Made by a program: the position numbers and the translations under genes
Notes under the pieces: model-generated
The model's input: only the letters and a program-made list of their open reading frames with translations
Told to the model about the DNA's origin: nothing
Database searches by the model: none
Shown: positions 1 through 12,464 of the stretch, piece after piece
Numbering within the stretch: position 1 is the first letter of the stretch
How the letters are laid out: every line of letters begins with the position of its first letter
Assembly: GCA_004335835.1 (NCBI GenBank)
Contig: RWJK01001605.1
Span: 124,001 to 188,000, forward strand
From: Scenedesmus sp. ARA3
Lineage: Eukaryota; Chlorophyta; Chlorophyceae; Sphaeropleales; Scenedesmaceae
Length of the DNA: 64,000 bases
Direction: 5' to 3'

Positions 1-1444
1 GACGCAACTGCTGCAAGCTGCATCCAGCACTTGTCTGACAAGCGTTTCAAGGCATGGCGCTCTTCCTTGGTTTACATGCTTTGCACACTGCTTCACATGT
101 GCTTGCTTTCTTGGATAGACGCACACATTCTTGGCAGTGCGGGTGGACTCATGAAAACCAGGTTAACCAGCAATCAGTGCACAAGCATAGTAACACGTGT
201 GAGTAGGTGCTGCTTTTGTGCGGATTTAGCTGGTTTGAATAGCAATCCTTGCACTGCAGCACTTTTGGTTTCACCTAGCATGCGGCCGGGCCACCTGCCG
301 GTCTGCAATATATAGCGTTGATACTTTCCTGTGTGCGACATTTCATGCTGCAGCACATCCAGCACCAAGGAATTATGTGCATGTCATTGAACTGGTTACT
401 GCTAGCAAGTAGGTGGCAGCGTGCACTGGGTGCATGACTGATGATTGAGATGAGTGCCCAGGGCAGGGTGCCATGCACATGCAAACGAGGGGGCTGAGCT
501 GTCACGGCAATGCAGCCTGGACACACGCTGTCATTCGGATCGCGGGCCAACTTGTGTTGTGATGCCGTATCTCATTACAGCATGGCATGGCATGCGTATT
601 CCAACTTACAGCTGCTTGGTGGTGTCTAGAATTTCTGAATTGTTGAGGTTGTGAACAAGCAGACGTGTTTGCTGAGTACCGCCGCAGCACCACCACCGCA
701 ACCCATGCATATTCAGCTGAACTGCATACATCAGCATGCTGCTGCATGCACGAGCGCATGATTTTGGAAGTGGTGTTCATCGCCGTGTGCACAGCAACCT
801 GTACTGTGTACAGAGGTATTGCATGTTCAGTGTGAACTTCACCAATGTTTGTGCCTGTGAGTGGCATGCCCTGTGAGAGCTGCATTTCACAACGAGCCAG
901 AAATGACCCAGATGGGCTCACAACAGTTGTGCATGCCATGGTGTTCACAGCTTCAAGCGGCTTGCACAGCATACATATGACAGAAAGCCAACCTAACTGT
1001 AAGTACGTTCAGGTTATTTGTACAGCAGTCGTTTCGGGCAAGGCTAGCGCAATGCATCATCGACTACAGCCAGTACATGTACTGCCCAGAGCTTGCCTTG
1101 AAGCCCGCTGTGTGTGAGCTTGGTATCTGACATGTGGTTTTGGATATAAGTCAAAAATGTGATCGCTCTAACAAGAGCCGCCATCAAAGCTTCGGATGCA
1201 ACTGATACGACAGAGTCTGTCGGACAGACACAGGCTGAGTCATGACGGTTGTGCCCCTTCGTAGTAACTGGACAAGGGCACCTTAATGCTCTTCAGTACC
1301 TGCAGAATATCGAAGTTTCTCAGTTTACCCAGCTACATCCGACAAGCACACCTTTCGTCGTTTCGTTGCTATCATTGGACGTGGATTTTGCCACCTATCT
1401 ATCCGCGTCAGCACTCTGCGATCACCCAAAAATTTCCACAAAGC
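1..1444. other. No gene seen (window start)
   Basis: Six-frame reading gives only short open frames with no recognisable domain, no convincing splice-joined series and no codon bias. It probably contains the promoter and 5' UTR of the small gene that starts at 1445, and possibly the end of a gene lying to the left of the window. Confidence 0.5.
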
Positions 1445-2195
1445 ATGTCGGAGACACGTGTGACGCAGGTTGGTTCACAGGAGCTGGCCAAGGCAGGAGA
1501 TCAGGAGCTGCAGCAGAGCGGCACAGCAGCAACTGCCCCTGCCTCTTCCGAAGTCAGTAGTACTGACATGCTGGCAAGCACTGCGGGAGCAGTGCAGGTA
1601 TGCTGCATTATTGTATGGGCCTTGGCGGTATGCCATACCACGAGTTTGCCGCTTCACACCAGTTGATGCTGAAACAGCTCGCCCCAGCAGTGCACCACAT
1701 AGTGCTAATGCGGCAACAGCAGAGCGCCTGTCGCCTTGCGCAGCAGCAGACAATCTGACGTTCCATCTGATAATGTCCTGATGTTAGCTTTGCATGAAGC
1801 AGCACACCATGAACTGCACACGAGGCATGACATCATGATGTCAACACCTGCTTGCTGCCGACCAAACCTACTGCCATCTGTCCATCTTGCGCCCTTTTGC
1901 ATCTGCTGCGCAGGGCATGATGGCTGCAATGGGCGCACCAATGCCTGCCCAGGGCGGCTCAGCGCTGATGCAAGGCGCTGTGATGCACCCTGACGGCACC
2001 ACCACCACCAGCATCGCCACCAGCCAGCCCAGCGAGGACGCACGCACCAGCACACGCTACGACCCTGCCACCAACACCATCACCACCACCACAATCGACC
2101 CTGCCAGCAGCAGCATGGCAACAACAACCACCACAGCGCCGCCTGGCATGGCAGAGGCCGCAAGCAGGGAGGGACAGCAGGCTGAGCAAGCCTGA
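1445..2195 (+). CDS. Small Thr/Ser/Ala-rich hypothetical protein, two exons
   Basis: Model: exons 1445..1597 and 1914..2195, giving 144 residues. The donor follows ...GCAG at 1598 (GTATGC) and the acceptor is TGCGCAG ending at 1913. Both ends are in phase 0, so the frames join without adjustment. The first exon encodes a polar, slightly acidic segment beginning MSETRVTQVG. The second is Met/Ala/Pro-rich and then strongly Thr-rich, with runs of four to five Thr around residues 85-120. There is no signal peptide, membrane segment or domain that I recognise, and the product looks intrinsically disordered. The start is the first ATG in the frame with a continuing coding pattern. The function is unknown, and a longer 5' end cannot be excluded. 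Confidence 0.5.
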
Positions 2196-3693
2196 GGGGC
2201 TGCCATGCTCAGCCTGTCAGTGACAGGCTGTCATGCGCCAGTGCCAGGCTGCCGGCTATAGCCGTGCAGCTACATATTGATGTTGAAAGCTGGCAGGGTG
2301 TGCCGCAGCCTCTTGTGACGACACTCAGGAGGTGTCAAGAGGCATGAGGCATGAAGTGCATCCTCGGCTTCTATGAGGCCCGGCCTATAAGGGGCCCTTA
2401 TATGTGTATGAGCTCATACAACAGCCGCCCCAAGCTGGTTGTGTGCGCCTGCTGGGCCGCCGCAATCTGGCATATGGTTGGTGAGCAGGTGGAGTGTATG
2501 TATGCGCTTGCGGCAACTGTTAGTGGCTACCATCGCAGATAGAGCTCGCCAGCTGAGGCAGCAACTGGCAGCCGGCAGTGTTAGTGCTTCGTTGTCGATA
2601 TAGGGTTTGTTGTTTGTTGTTGACTTGAATCAGCGCTGCGCATCCATCAGGACTCCTTTGCATGCATGCAGTGATATGTCCTTGTGACGTGCACGCCCTG
2701 CCGATGTGCCTGTCACTTGAAACAAGGGCCCCTTGTTTGAGCCGGGCTCATGGTGCGGGTGACACAACTGAACGGCCCCAATGCATGAGGGATTACTTCT
2801 GCTTGTCACGTTATTTGGGGATGGAGCCTGGAGGTTATCGCCAAGACTGTTTCAAACAGTCGATAAACGCTCTCTGGGTGCGACAACACCAGGCTGGCCC
2901 ACGCAGTTGGACTGCCCTTTCACGGCTGCATTACGATCAGCACAGCATGCATTCATTAGCATGAAGCGTGTCAAAAGCATCAGGTGGCAGCTTTGATTTG
3001 TATGCGGTCACATGTGCAACGTTACCGCATTTGGATGTTGTCAGGGGAGCAACACTGGTTGACCCAGCTGGCCACCATGGCACCTGGTGGCACCAGTACT
3101 GGTCCTGATGATGGCTGTTGCACCAAATGCACGTAACGACTGTTCATTTCATGCATTCATATGATATTGCAGCAGCAAAACGGGATTGGAATGAGCCTGG
3201 AATGCTTCCTCTTCATGGTTGTGAAGCTCATGCACAGGCCCTGTCACAGTGTGCACACTGGGTGTGCTACTAAAGCCCTACACCCCCAGTACGGTACACT
3301 TCTTTGCCGAGCACCACTACTCAGGTTTTGATGCTGCCTAGCTTGAACCATACAGTGCGATTGCTGGTGCGCAAATGCAGCTTACGCTAGTTGATGCATG
3401 CCGGATGAAGTCACCAGCTGGCAGTCGCTGTACTTGGTGCTTTACACTAGCCTAGCTTTCGTAAGGCTGCAACACCCCTCAGTATCTATGAATGTATGAT
3501 GTTCTGACAAACAAACTGGTTTTCAGCAGTTGAGCGCCGCATTAGAGCAGGATTCTTCATAACACCCGTGGTTCTGTACAATGCTCGTTCTCATACTACT
3601 CAGGGACTATGCTCCTGTGAGTAATCGACGGTCTTTCAATTGCATTAAGTTCATCAATGTTGCGTTTGGCTTAGCTCGCTCTATATTGGCACC
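2196..3693. other. Intergenic; no gene seen
   Basis: Between the small hypothetical gene and the Pumilio gene on the same strand. It should hold the 3' UTR of the first and the promoter and 5' UTR of the second. No ORF series, repeat or RNA gene was recognised. Confidence 0.5.
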
Positions 3694-6600
3694 ATGTTTG
3701 GGCCGCCTGGAGCAGCAGGCACGCAGGAAAACATCAGCTCTTCACCAAACTGGTGCGATGAAGCACCATTATAAAGCTGTGTTTGGGCCAGGCACAGCTG
3801 TTGACAGGGCCGGCACTGTGTTTGCAGGGGAGAGTATGACAGCCAAATCAGTAAATTGCTGGAGGACGTGCCTCGTGCTACGTCTGCACCACCTCACTTG
3901 CAGGATCGCTGGACCCCGGTAAGTGCAGCAGCAGCCAAGGTGTGCCCAGCCTGGTGTGCCATGGTCACAGTGACACTGACTCCTTCTGCATCGTGCAGGG
4001 CCCCGCGGATGCCGCAAGCTCAAGCAGAGGCTGGCCAGGAATAGAACACCAGGATATCCGCTTGGATGAGGACTATGCGCGCTTCTACGAGGCGTTTTCC
4101 GGGCAGCGAAAGCTCCCACCGCCAGTGGAGGGCAGGACTCTCTACAGCGAGCTGGGATTGCTGCAGCAGAAGCAGATGCTGGCTCATCAGCAGGGCATGC
4201 TCACCTCAGCCACGCCCCCACCCAACCAAGCAGCGCTGCTGGGCATGGGTGGGGCCCTGACACCTGGAGGTGCGCCGCTGCTGCTGCTGCTGCTGCTGCA
4301 AAGCAGTCATCAGCTGGTTGTTGCTTCGTTGCTAGTGCACCCTGATGCTAATGGCAACATGTTTTACATTTGCAGGTCTGGAAGTCATCCAGGAGCAGGG
4401 GCCAAACAGCAGCCTGGTGCAGGCCTTCCACCAACTCTGTGAGTGTTGGTGACCCTAGTGCATGGGCAGTCAGGCTGGCTTGTGGGCGTTGCTGACAGGC
4501 CACAGTATCGCGTGCTGGTGGAGCAGCACAATGCAGGCCTCACATGCGCTGTGATGCACGCCGCATGCTGTGTTGTACCGCTCCGATATGGTATCAGCGT
4601 CAGCCAGCTTACATGCCGCTTCACGCTCACTGAACCAGCTCACTGTTTCCTTGCGTTGTGGATGCTGATGCCTGCAGTGCTGCCACAGACAGAAACAGCG
4701 CTCTCCTATGCTGCCCCTGTTCCCCTCTGACAAGCTTGTCTCTCACTTGTTTCTGCCTGCGTGCTTGCCCACCTTGCATCCTGCGCAGCGGTGCGAGGCA
4801 GCTCACCAGCCCCGCGGCTGGGCAATGGCGAGCTGGCAGCACTCGCGCAGCAGATGAGCAGCAAACCAGGCACACCCTTTGAGGGTGAGCATGCAAGCAG
4901 CAGCAGGGCGTTGTAGGCAGCTGTCGCTGCTGCCAGCACAGGCGGAGCCGCTGCTGCCGCGCAGGCTATTTCATCCGCAGCCGCACGCAGCAGCAGAAGG
5001 CAGTCTTACTGTTCTGCAGTGCTCTCAAGCAGCAGAGATACACTGGTTGTCATGGTTGTCGATGCGCCGTTGTGCCAGTTGCATTGCGTGCAGCTTGCAG
5101 CTCTCTTGCATGCTAGCGTATGTATGTTGTGCACTGCTGTCATAGCCTTCATCCTGCTTGTTCCGTCACGCATGGCTGCTCATACACTGGTCTTCAATAC
5201 CCTTGCACCCACCATGTCTGTACCCTGTACCCATGCTGCATTGTGTATGTGTGTTGCTCTGCCGCATCTGCAGCTGCCCTGCAAGCACTGGGAGCCCCCA
5301 GCCCAGCTGCACTCGCAGGCCACCCGGCACTGGGCGGGCAGCATGCACCCACGCCACCCCCGCAGCTGCAGCACCCAGGCCTTGCTGCTATGAACGGCAT
5401 AGCAGGAGCCAGCCCCCCTCCTCAGGCAGCAGCGGCAGCAGCAGCGGCAGCAGCAATACAGCAGCAGCAGCTAGCAGCAGCGGGCGTGAACCCGTTGCTT
5501 GCGGCACAGCCGGAGTACATGGCAGCATACGCAGCAGCGTATCAGGCAGCGCTGATGTCGTCGGCGCAGTCAAACATGCTGCCTGGAGTCAACCCGCAGC
5601 TAGCAGCACTGCAGGCAGCACAAGCAGCAGCACTAGGAGCATATGCGCAGCCAGCAATGCCAAACCTGCAGCAGCAGGTGCTGGCGGCAGCCATGCAGCA
5701 GCAGCTTGCAGGCATGCAGGCGCAATACAACTACCCAGGCAACGCAGCAGCAGCGGCTGCCGCGGCCGCAGCAGCTGCCGCAGCGACGGCTGCAGCGAAT
5801 GCGGGCCGCATGCACATGGGTGGCTTAGGCCCTCCGCTCGGTCCTGGCGGCCGCGGCGACGGCAGCCATGGCGGTGGGTTTGACCGCGATGAGCAGCAGG
5901 GCCGCGGCGAGCACAAGCAGCGCGGCGGCGGCAAGGGCAGCAAGGGCGACCACAGCAGCAGGGATGGCCGCGGCAGCGGCGCAGGCAGGCGCGGCGGTGA
6001 GCGTGAAAAAGAAGGTGCTGCCAGCCATGATGAGGGCATTGCACACTTCTCTGCGCGCTTCCAGAACCTGGAAGATGTGGGTGGCCAGCTGATGAGCATT
6101 GCGCAGGATCAGAACGGCTGCCGCTTCCTGCAGCGCAAGTTTGACGAGGGCGGCGCTGCTGCGATTGCGGCGGTGTTCCCTGAGCTGCTGCAGCACGCGA
6201 CTGAGCTGATGATGGACCCCTTTGGCAACTACCTGGTGCAGAAGCTGCTGGACCGCTGCAGGTGAGGAGGGGCTGCGGTTGGGGTGCTCTGTTTTGATTT
6301 AGGCTAGTTGCGATTGGCAGTCAGAGACGCAAGTGCAACAGTCTCTGTTGGTGCAGCTGGCGATGGCCTTCACAGCATCTGCACTCAGCAGTGGCCACAG
6401 TCACAAGCGGCAGCAGGCATCTGACATGCCACCAAGCTGGTGCCTGCCACTTGCCCTGGCGAAACTCACTTTTGTCGTCTGTCACCTGCTTTTTTGAAAC
6501 CTGTTATAACGCTCGCAGCGAGGAGCAGCGCCTGGACGTGCTGAAGCGCGTGTGCGACAAGGGCCAAATCATCGAGGTAGCGCTCAACACGCACGGCACG

Positions 6601-7608
6601 CGCGCAGTGCAGAAGCTCATCGAAACGCTCACCAGCCGCGAGCAGCGCAGCCTAGTCATCTCAGCGCTAGGCCCCGGTGTTGTCAGCCTCATCAAAGATT
6701 TGAACGGCAACCACGTGGTGCAGCGCTGCCTGCAGCGCCTGGGGCCGGACGACAGCCAGTTTGTGTATGATGCGGCGGCGCGGCACTGCGTGGAGATCTC
6801 CACGCACCGGCACGGCTGCTGCGTGATGCAGCGCTGCATCGACTTTGCGTCCTCGCAGCAGAAGACGGAGCTGGTGGCGGAGATCGCGAAGCACGCGCTG
6901 CAGCTGAGCCAGGTGCGGGCCTGCTGCTGCTGTTGAATGTCCAGCCGCATGCAGCTGTGTGAATGGGTGTGGGGCTCGGCTGACTTGCACTGTAGCTGCA
7001 GCAGTAGCTAGGCAAGTTTGGGCCATGCTTGCCAGGGCCTTAATATAAGAAGCAGCCGCTTTGTCATGGGCGGGCGCTGCCACTAGTTTTACTCACCTGG
7101 GTTGAAGGTGGGATTACAGCGCCTCATACATCTCCCTGTCCCGGCCCTGTTGTTTACCCGCATGCACTGCAACACCTGCTTGCACCTGCTCATACATCAG
7201 CTACTGTCATCTCCGTCTGCCCCGCAGGACGCGTTTGGCAACTACGTGGTGCAGTACGTGCTGGACATCGGCCAGGCTGAGCCCTCCCGTGCCATCATGA
7301 CCATGCTGGTCGGGCATTACGCGGAGCTCTCCATGCAGAAGTTCTCCAGCAACGTGGTGGAGAAGTGCCTCAAGCTCAGCGGCTTAGATCCGGAGCGCCA
7401 GGTCATCATCGGGGAGGTGCTAGCCAGCCCGCTGCTGCCGCGGCTCTTGCAGGACAGCTACGGCAATTATGTGGTGCAGAGCGCGCTGGCGATTAGCAAT
7501 GGGCAGCTGCACCAGGACCTGGTGGACGCGATAAAGCCCTTTTTGCCGAGCCTGCGCGGCACGCCGCACGGCAAGCGCATCTTGCAGAAGATCAACGGCA
7601 AGGTGTGA
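3694..7608 (+). CDS. PUM: Pumilio/PUF-family RNA-binding protein
   Basis: Exons 3694..3752, 3828..3918, 3999..4269, 4376..4438, 4789..4884, 5274..6261, 6519..6912 and 7228..7608 join in phase to 780 residues. PUF proteins bind UGUA-containing 3' UTRs and repress or localise mRNAs in the cytoplasm. The C-terminal part (about residues 450-775) holds eight Puf repeats. Their base-reading cores are NGCRFLQ, FGNYLVQ, HGTRAVQ, NGNHVVQ, HGCCVMQ, FGNYVVQ, FSSNVVE and YGNYVVQ, in order. The SN..E core of repeat 7 is the classic guanine reader. N-terminal to the repeats lies a disordered Ala/Gln/Gly-rich region with poly-Ala runs, as is common in algal PUF proteins. Exon borders cut through the repeat array after repeats 2 and 5. 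The first exon (MFGPPGAAG...) is the least certain part: its donor, GTGCGA, is weak. The C-terminal half is certain. Confidence 0.93.
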
Positions 7609-10302
7609 GGCGCCAGGCGGCAGCTGCAATCTGCAGGCTGGGAGCGCTGATTTAGTTGTGGTGTCCTGCAAGGGGCCAGTGGGTGGGTGGGGGTGAGAGG
7701 CGCAGCCTGACGGCAGCAGCGGCAGCAGCGTGGGTGCTGTGATGCCAGCAGCAGACCGCAGTTGAGGTGCAGCAGAGGATGATGGGCTGGCTGCTGCTGG
7801 TGCTGCTGTGTGGGTCAGGCGGCGAGGGAGCATATGTGTCGGGCGCATGTGTTGTGGTGGGGGTTGGGTGTCATAGTAGTAGGTGTAGTGTTGACATGCG
7901 GCGTTTGCTCGGCGCTGCTCTTTCTCGACGAGCAGCGACGAGCATATCTGTGAGTGGGACAGCTGCGTTGCACCTGTCTGTAGTTTGGGTGGGCCGCGCT
8001 TGACATGTGGCGAGTTTTGGATGGCAATTGCATGCTGCATTAGTGACTGCATTGCTGTCCTTGCTCCCCCACATGGTCGAGTGTGCTTCATGCACGCTTT
8101 GCACAGATTTGCTGTCTCAAAGCGGTCCTGTGCCTCTCGCTAACATCTGGTCCGAGAGAGTGCTAGCTGGTTGGCATGTTCTGCAGCATGGACAGTCCTG
8201 CTCAGCCCTGTGCTGAGTGCGGCTCTGTCATGTGTTCTATGACGGTTATGTTGCTGGTGCAGCTGTGCTGTGCTGCTCGCATCAGCGTGATATGCATGCT
8301 GAGCTGGCATTGCCCGTGTGAAGCCAGCTTCAGCTGCATGCTGTTTACTGTGGGCCCTGGGTAAGACCCAGGATGTACCTGTGTGGAAGGGCGGCACCAT
8401 TGCAGCCTGTATTTGCGTGTACACTGGTGCACATTGTTTGCTTTGGCGAGTCACGAGGTGTCTTGCTTTGGTTTGCGTCAGGCAGCCACGCGCGTGTGGG
8501 GGCAGCCGCAGCTTCCTGCAGTGGTGCTCGAAGAGCTGCGTCTAGAGCTGCCGCCGCTGCTGGTGTGATGATGACGGCAAGTGCACGGCCTATGCAACTG
8601 TGGCAGCGACGTATAGGGTCACTTTTATGCGTGTACAGCAAGTGCTGTGTGACTCAGCTGGCATGTGTCGTGGCAGATGCTGTGCAGGAGGTCTCTGTCT
8701 TTCTCTTTAATTTGGTTGAGTTTGGTATGGCGGGGCGGCTTGAGCGGGCGGTGGAGGTGGGTTGATGGGTGCAAAGTACAAAGCCTGCGCTGGTAGAACC
8801 CCGGCGATACATGGCAGCACCAGCAGCGCAACACATGCTTGGTTTTTTGCCAGAGGATGTTGTCTCGGCGGCCTCATTGCTGCCTAGATGGTCTGCGCCA
8901 AGTGTGTGTTGGGTGTTGAGTTTGTCGTGTGCCGGGTGGGGCTGGGCTGCTTGCATGAACTTGCAGGAAGCTGCAGGAAACGCAGGCACTTGCAGGAAAG
9001 CAGCAGCCCAGTCCAGCCTACCAGCTGCAGGTGTACAACAGTGTAGTCATATACCATTGTGTACTACAGAAGCCAGACCCTCCTATTGTTGCTGTGTGGA
9101 AAGGCGCCAGCATCCAAGGTGGCTGTGTTGGCAGCTGCTGCCAAGCACCTGCACAGCAGCTGTCTAGTTGATTGCCTGAGAGATGCGCCATGTGCGCGCC
9201 AAGCTAAGCACCACCGCTGAGCACCAGCGTGTTGTACAAAGCTGCTTGCATTCAGCGCGTGCACATGCATGCTGCTGTTGCTTCAGGAGGGCTCTGATTT
9301 GACAGGTGGCGCTTTTTGCACTGCTGTCAGCGTCTCTCAGGGTTGTGTGGCGCTAGCAGCCTTAACGGTTATAATTTGTGTCGCACCACTGATGACAGTC
9401 TGTGTGCATGCGATACATAAAGCTTTACACATTGTTGCTGAGTGATGCTTGTTGCCGACAGCGTGCTGCTGTTGATAATGCCTGGGTGAGGCTGCTCTGG
9501 TGGCAGCATATTCCCTGCAAGCTGATCTGTGTGCAGTAGCACCACATCTGGAAGCACTATCGTACAAAACTGCTGCTGCTGCTGCTGTTAACACGGCCTC
9601 TGGCAGTAGCGGCGTTAGGTGCGTAACCGATGTTGCAAGTGCCAACCTCTGACTGCTTTGCTTCTGTGTTGCAGTGCTGTTGTAGGGTGGGCCGTCGTGT
9701 GGCTGCATGGCTTGCATGCATGTTGCCATTGAGTTTCATCTGATCGTTGGAGGTGGCTGGAGAGACTGAGAGACGCCTGTACATGTGTGTGTGACTGAAC
9801 AACTGTGCTAGCAGGTCTATAGGGAGGGCAGGCGGTTACGGCCTTGGGTGCTGCTGTGGTGTGTTGCTGCTGTGCACAAGGTGGCGCAGTGGGCTGACAT
9901 GGAGGCAGATGTGCACGTAGTGTTTGAAGAACTGAAACACATGGCTCGTGGTAACAGTGCCTAACTCGTATCATTATGGCAAAGGACTTGCCCTGCACTC
10001 AAGGACGTCCAGTCGATGAGGCCGGCCCGGGGTTACAAGTCATCCACACATACATGCAAGCGCGCACAGAGAGCAACCACCACTCCTCATCATCATCATG
10101 TTACTCATCAAGCCATAGCATCAACGCCATCGGCCCCGCGCCCCAATGGAGCGGCAACTACACCCTCGTGTTTGCAACCACCACTCCTGTACAGGGGACT
10201 GATGTTGCCAGGAGGCGATCGCCCAACCCGTGCATGTGCATGCAGCCGACATCATTGCGGCGCCCCCATAAGCGTTTTAAGCGCTACTAGTAGACGTGAA
10301 GT
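7609..10302. other. Convergent intergenic region
   Basis: This lies between the 3' ends of the Pumilio gene (+) and the TIM44-like gene (-). It contains only short ORFs without splice-supported extension, so most of it is probably 3' UTR and spacer. On the minus strand a TGTAA motif (TTACA at 10033-10037) lies about 270 nt past the TIM44-like stop; TGTAA is the usual green-algal polyadenylation signal. Two copies of the 9-mer CTTGCAGGA occur near 8960-8997. Confidence 0.5.
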
Positions 10303-12464
10303 TCACATCCACGCCAGCATGAACCATGGCTTGTCTGCGTCTGCCGGTATGGCCTTGTTCACCACCACAGGGCCCCTGGCCAGCACCCAGTGCCCGCTGC
10401 GCTGCTGCTCAACCTCAGCAGCAGCAGCATCCTCACCCAACTGCACATCAGCATGCCATGACGCCTCCACGTACACATGGGACACGTCCCAATAGGACTG
10501 GCCAGCTGCTGCTGTGGCGGCAGCGCCCACGCCGTCTGCGTCTGCTGCTCCCGATGCAGCCTCTAGCTCAGATGGGGTGAGCTGCTGGCCTGCGCGCTGC
10601 TCGTCTATCGCTGCAAGCTGCTGCTGCGTGATGCTGTGCACGCAGACGATGTCGAGTTTTGAGACCTCCACACGCACGTTGCTGACTGACTGCTGCTGCT
10701 CCTCGCGTGCTTGCTGCATGGACTGCAGCAGTCCAGACGATACCATGGGCCTGATGGCAGCAGGCGGCAACAGCAACAGCAGCAATCCAACACAGTTGGC
10801 ACCATCAGGCTGAATATTGCCACCAGCAAGACAGCTGCAGCATGACACCTTGCAAGCAACTCAACTACTGCTGCAAGTTGTGACAGCTCCCATTGCCAAC
10901 ATACTGCCCCTGCCTACCAGGTTGCAAGAACTGTGGCACGCGCTGCTGCACAGGCACAATGCACCTGAACACTGCTGGAACAGCCTGTGACGGCTGCTAA
11001 AGCACCACACCCTGCTACTCACCTGAGAGTGGCCCAGTCTGCTGCCGCATACAGCTCCAGCACTGCAGTGATGGCTTGCGAGGCGCACTGCGTGAACTCC
11101 TCAACTTCAAAGTCACCGTGTGCCTCCTCCAGCAGCGGCACAGCCACAGTGCTGGCCTGCAAGTTATCAGCTCATGGCAGCACGGACACATGTTGAACAG
11201 GAGCAGGTTGTAGGTGGGCCAGAGCAGCCCAGTGCCAACCAGCATCAGCAGGCAGCATACAAGGGTCCTTGTGACTTCGCTTTGCACGGTCTTACCTCAG
11301 TAAGCGCTCCTGCTGCTTCTGGAGCTTTGCGTCGCTGCAGCTGCGCCATTGTCGCGTGCTGGTGTGAACTCAAGCATTCAATCAACGCCAACCACCGCCA
11401 AGGCAGGACGTTTTTCAACTATGGTACTTCAATCACAAGGCTTGCATTCGCAGGCGAGTACTGGGAACCCCTGCCACACAAGCGCGTCCCACCTTTGCAA
11501 AGTTCCAGCGCAGCAGGCGCGTCATCGAGCTGGCGCCCTTGGGCCAGATCAGCTGCGACAGCAGCCCCGGCTGCTGGCGGTACAGGCAGCTCCAGCTGGA
11601 CATGTTGGGCATCTCAAGGTGGCTGCAGGCAGTACAGGCAGTACAGGCAGTACAGGCAGGCACGATGAGCAGTACAAGCAGTACAGACAGGCTGACAAAG
11701 CATGGCGTGCGGTGCAGGCAATTCATGCAGTACAGGCAGGCATGATGAGCGGTAAAAGCAGTACATGCAGGCTGACCAGGCATGGTGTGCAGTACACATG
11801 TAGCCACGCAAAGCAGAGCAAAGACATGACGTCTGCGGCGTTTTTACAGCACGGACCAATTGCAGGTCATAGTGAAGTTCAGCAACCTCGCTCACCTGTG
11901 CACTATGAAGTTCAGTCCGCTGCCATACCATTGAGCGCTGGCAGTGCGCCACTCAGCCAACAGCGCCTCATCCGGGGGATCCTTACCGCTGCTACTGCTG
12001 CTGCTATCACCTGCTGCATCACTGCTGCTGCTCGCGGTGCTGCTGCCGTTGCTGCTGTCTCCGTCGGTGCTGCTTGTCCCTTCTTTGCTGCTGCTGCTGC
12101 TGCTACTGCTGTTGGGTGCCTCCTGGGCACCTGGCTGGCTAGGTTGGGCACTGCCTTGCTGCTCCTCCTGTTGCTGCTGCTGTTGTGAAGCTAGGAGGTG
12201 CCTGAGGCCTGCAGCCGGATGAGGCAGCCAGCACTGCTGATGAAGCAGCAGCTCCCAGCGCTGCTGCTGCAGTTGATGGTGTTTGTGCTGCCGCTGCTGC
12301 TGGGCTGTAGGACTACCTCCACAACTTATTTGTTGCAACGCATTGCTTGTACAGATTGTTGCAGAAGATCTGAACAGTGCATGATCAGATGCAGCCCTGG
12401 CTATCAAGGACCACGAAGTTTGTGAGTTGCTCCAGTGCAGCAGCTGCGACAGTCTGTGGCGCAT
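10303..12464 (-). CDS. TIM44-like domain protein, probably mitochondrial (TIM44/mL45 family)
   Basis: Minus-strand exons 12464..11896, 11622..11493, 11358..11296, 11156..11023 and 10750..10303 join in phase to 447 residues. The N-terminus (MRHRLSQLLHW...) is Arg/Ser-rich with no acid for about 26 residues, typical of a mitochondrial presequence. Residues about 60-175 are low-complexity Gln- then Ser-rich. The C-terminal 200 residues have the TIM44/MRPL45 fold pattern: a helical stretch with FTQCASQAITAVLELYAAAD, then WATLRPMVSSGLLQSM, then alternating strands including VRVEVSKLDIVCVHSI and SYWDVSHVYVEASWHADVQL. Such proteins either tether the Hsp70 import motor or form part of the mitoribosomal large subunit exit site (mL45). 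I cannot tell these apart from sequence alone. Exon 3 (21 codons) has a less certain acceptor. The upstream intron next to exon 2 contains a minisatellite. Confidence 0.72.
11630..11800. repeat. Intronic minisatellite (GCAGTACAG units, 80-bp higher-order period)
   Basis: Four consecutive nonamers related to GCAGTACAG begin the array. Two longer units follow whose GATGAGC motifs, at 11664 and 11744, lie 80 bp apart and share the order GATGAGC - AGCAGTACA - CAGGCTGAC - GCATGG. The array sits in the first intron of the minus-strand TIM44-like gene, directly next to the exon 2 acceptor, so the repeat supplies the intron 3' end. Confidence 0.75.

Noticed and set aside
5158..5883. Second plus-strand ORF overlapping Pumilio exon 6
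   Set aside because: Another frame of the Gln/Ala-rich exon; no splice or domain support.
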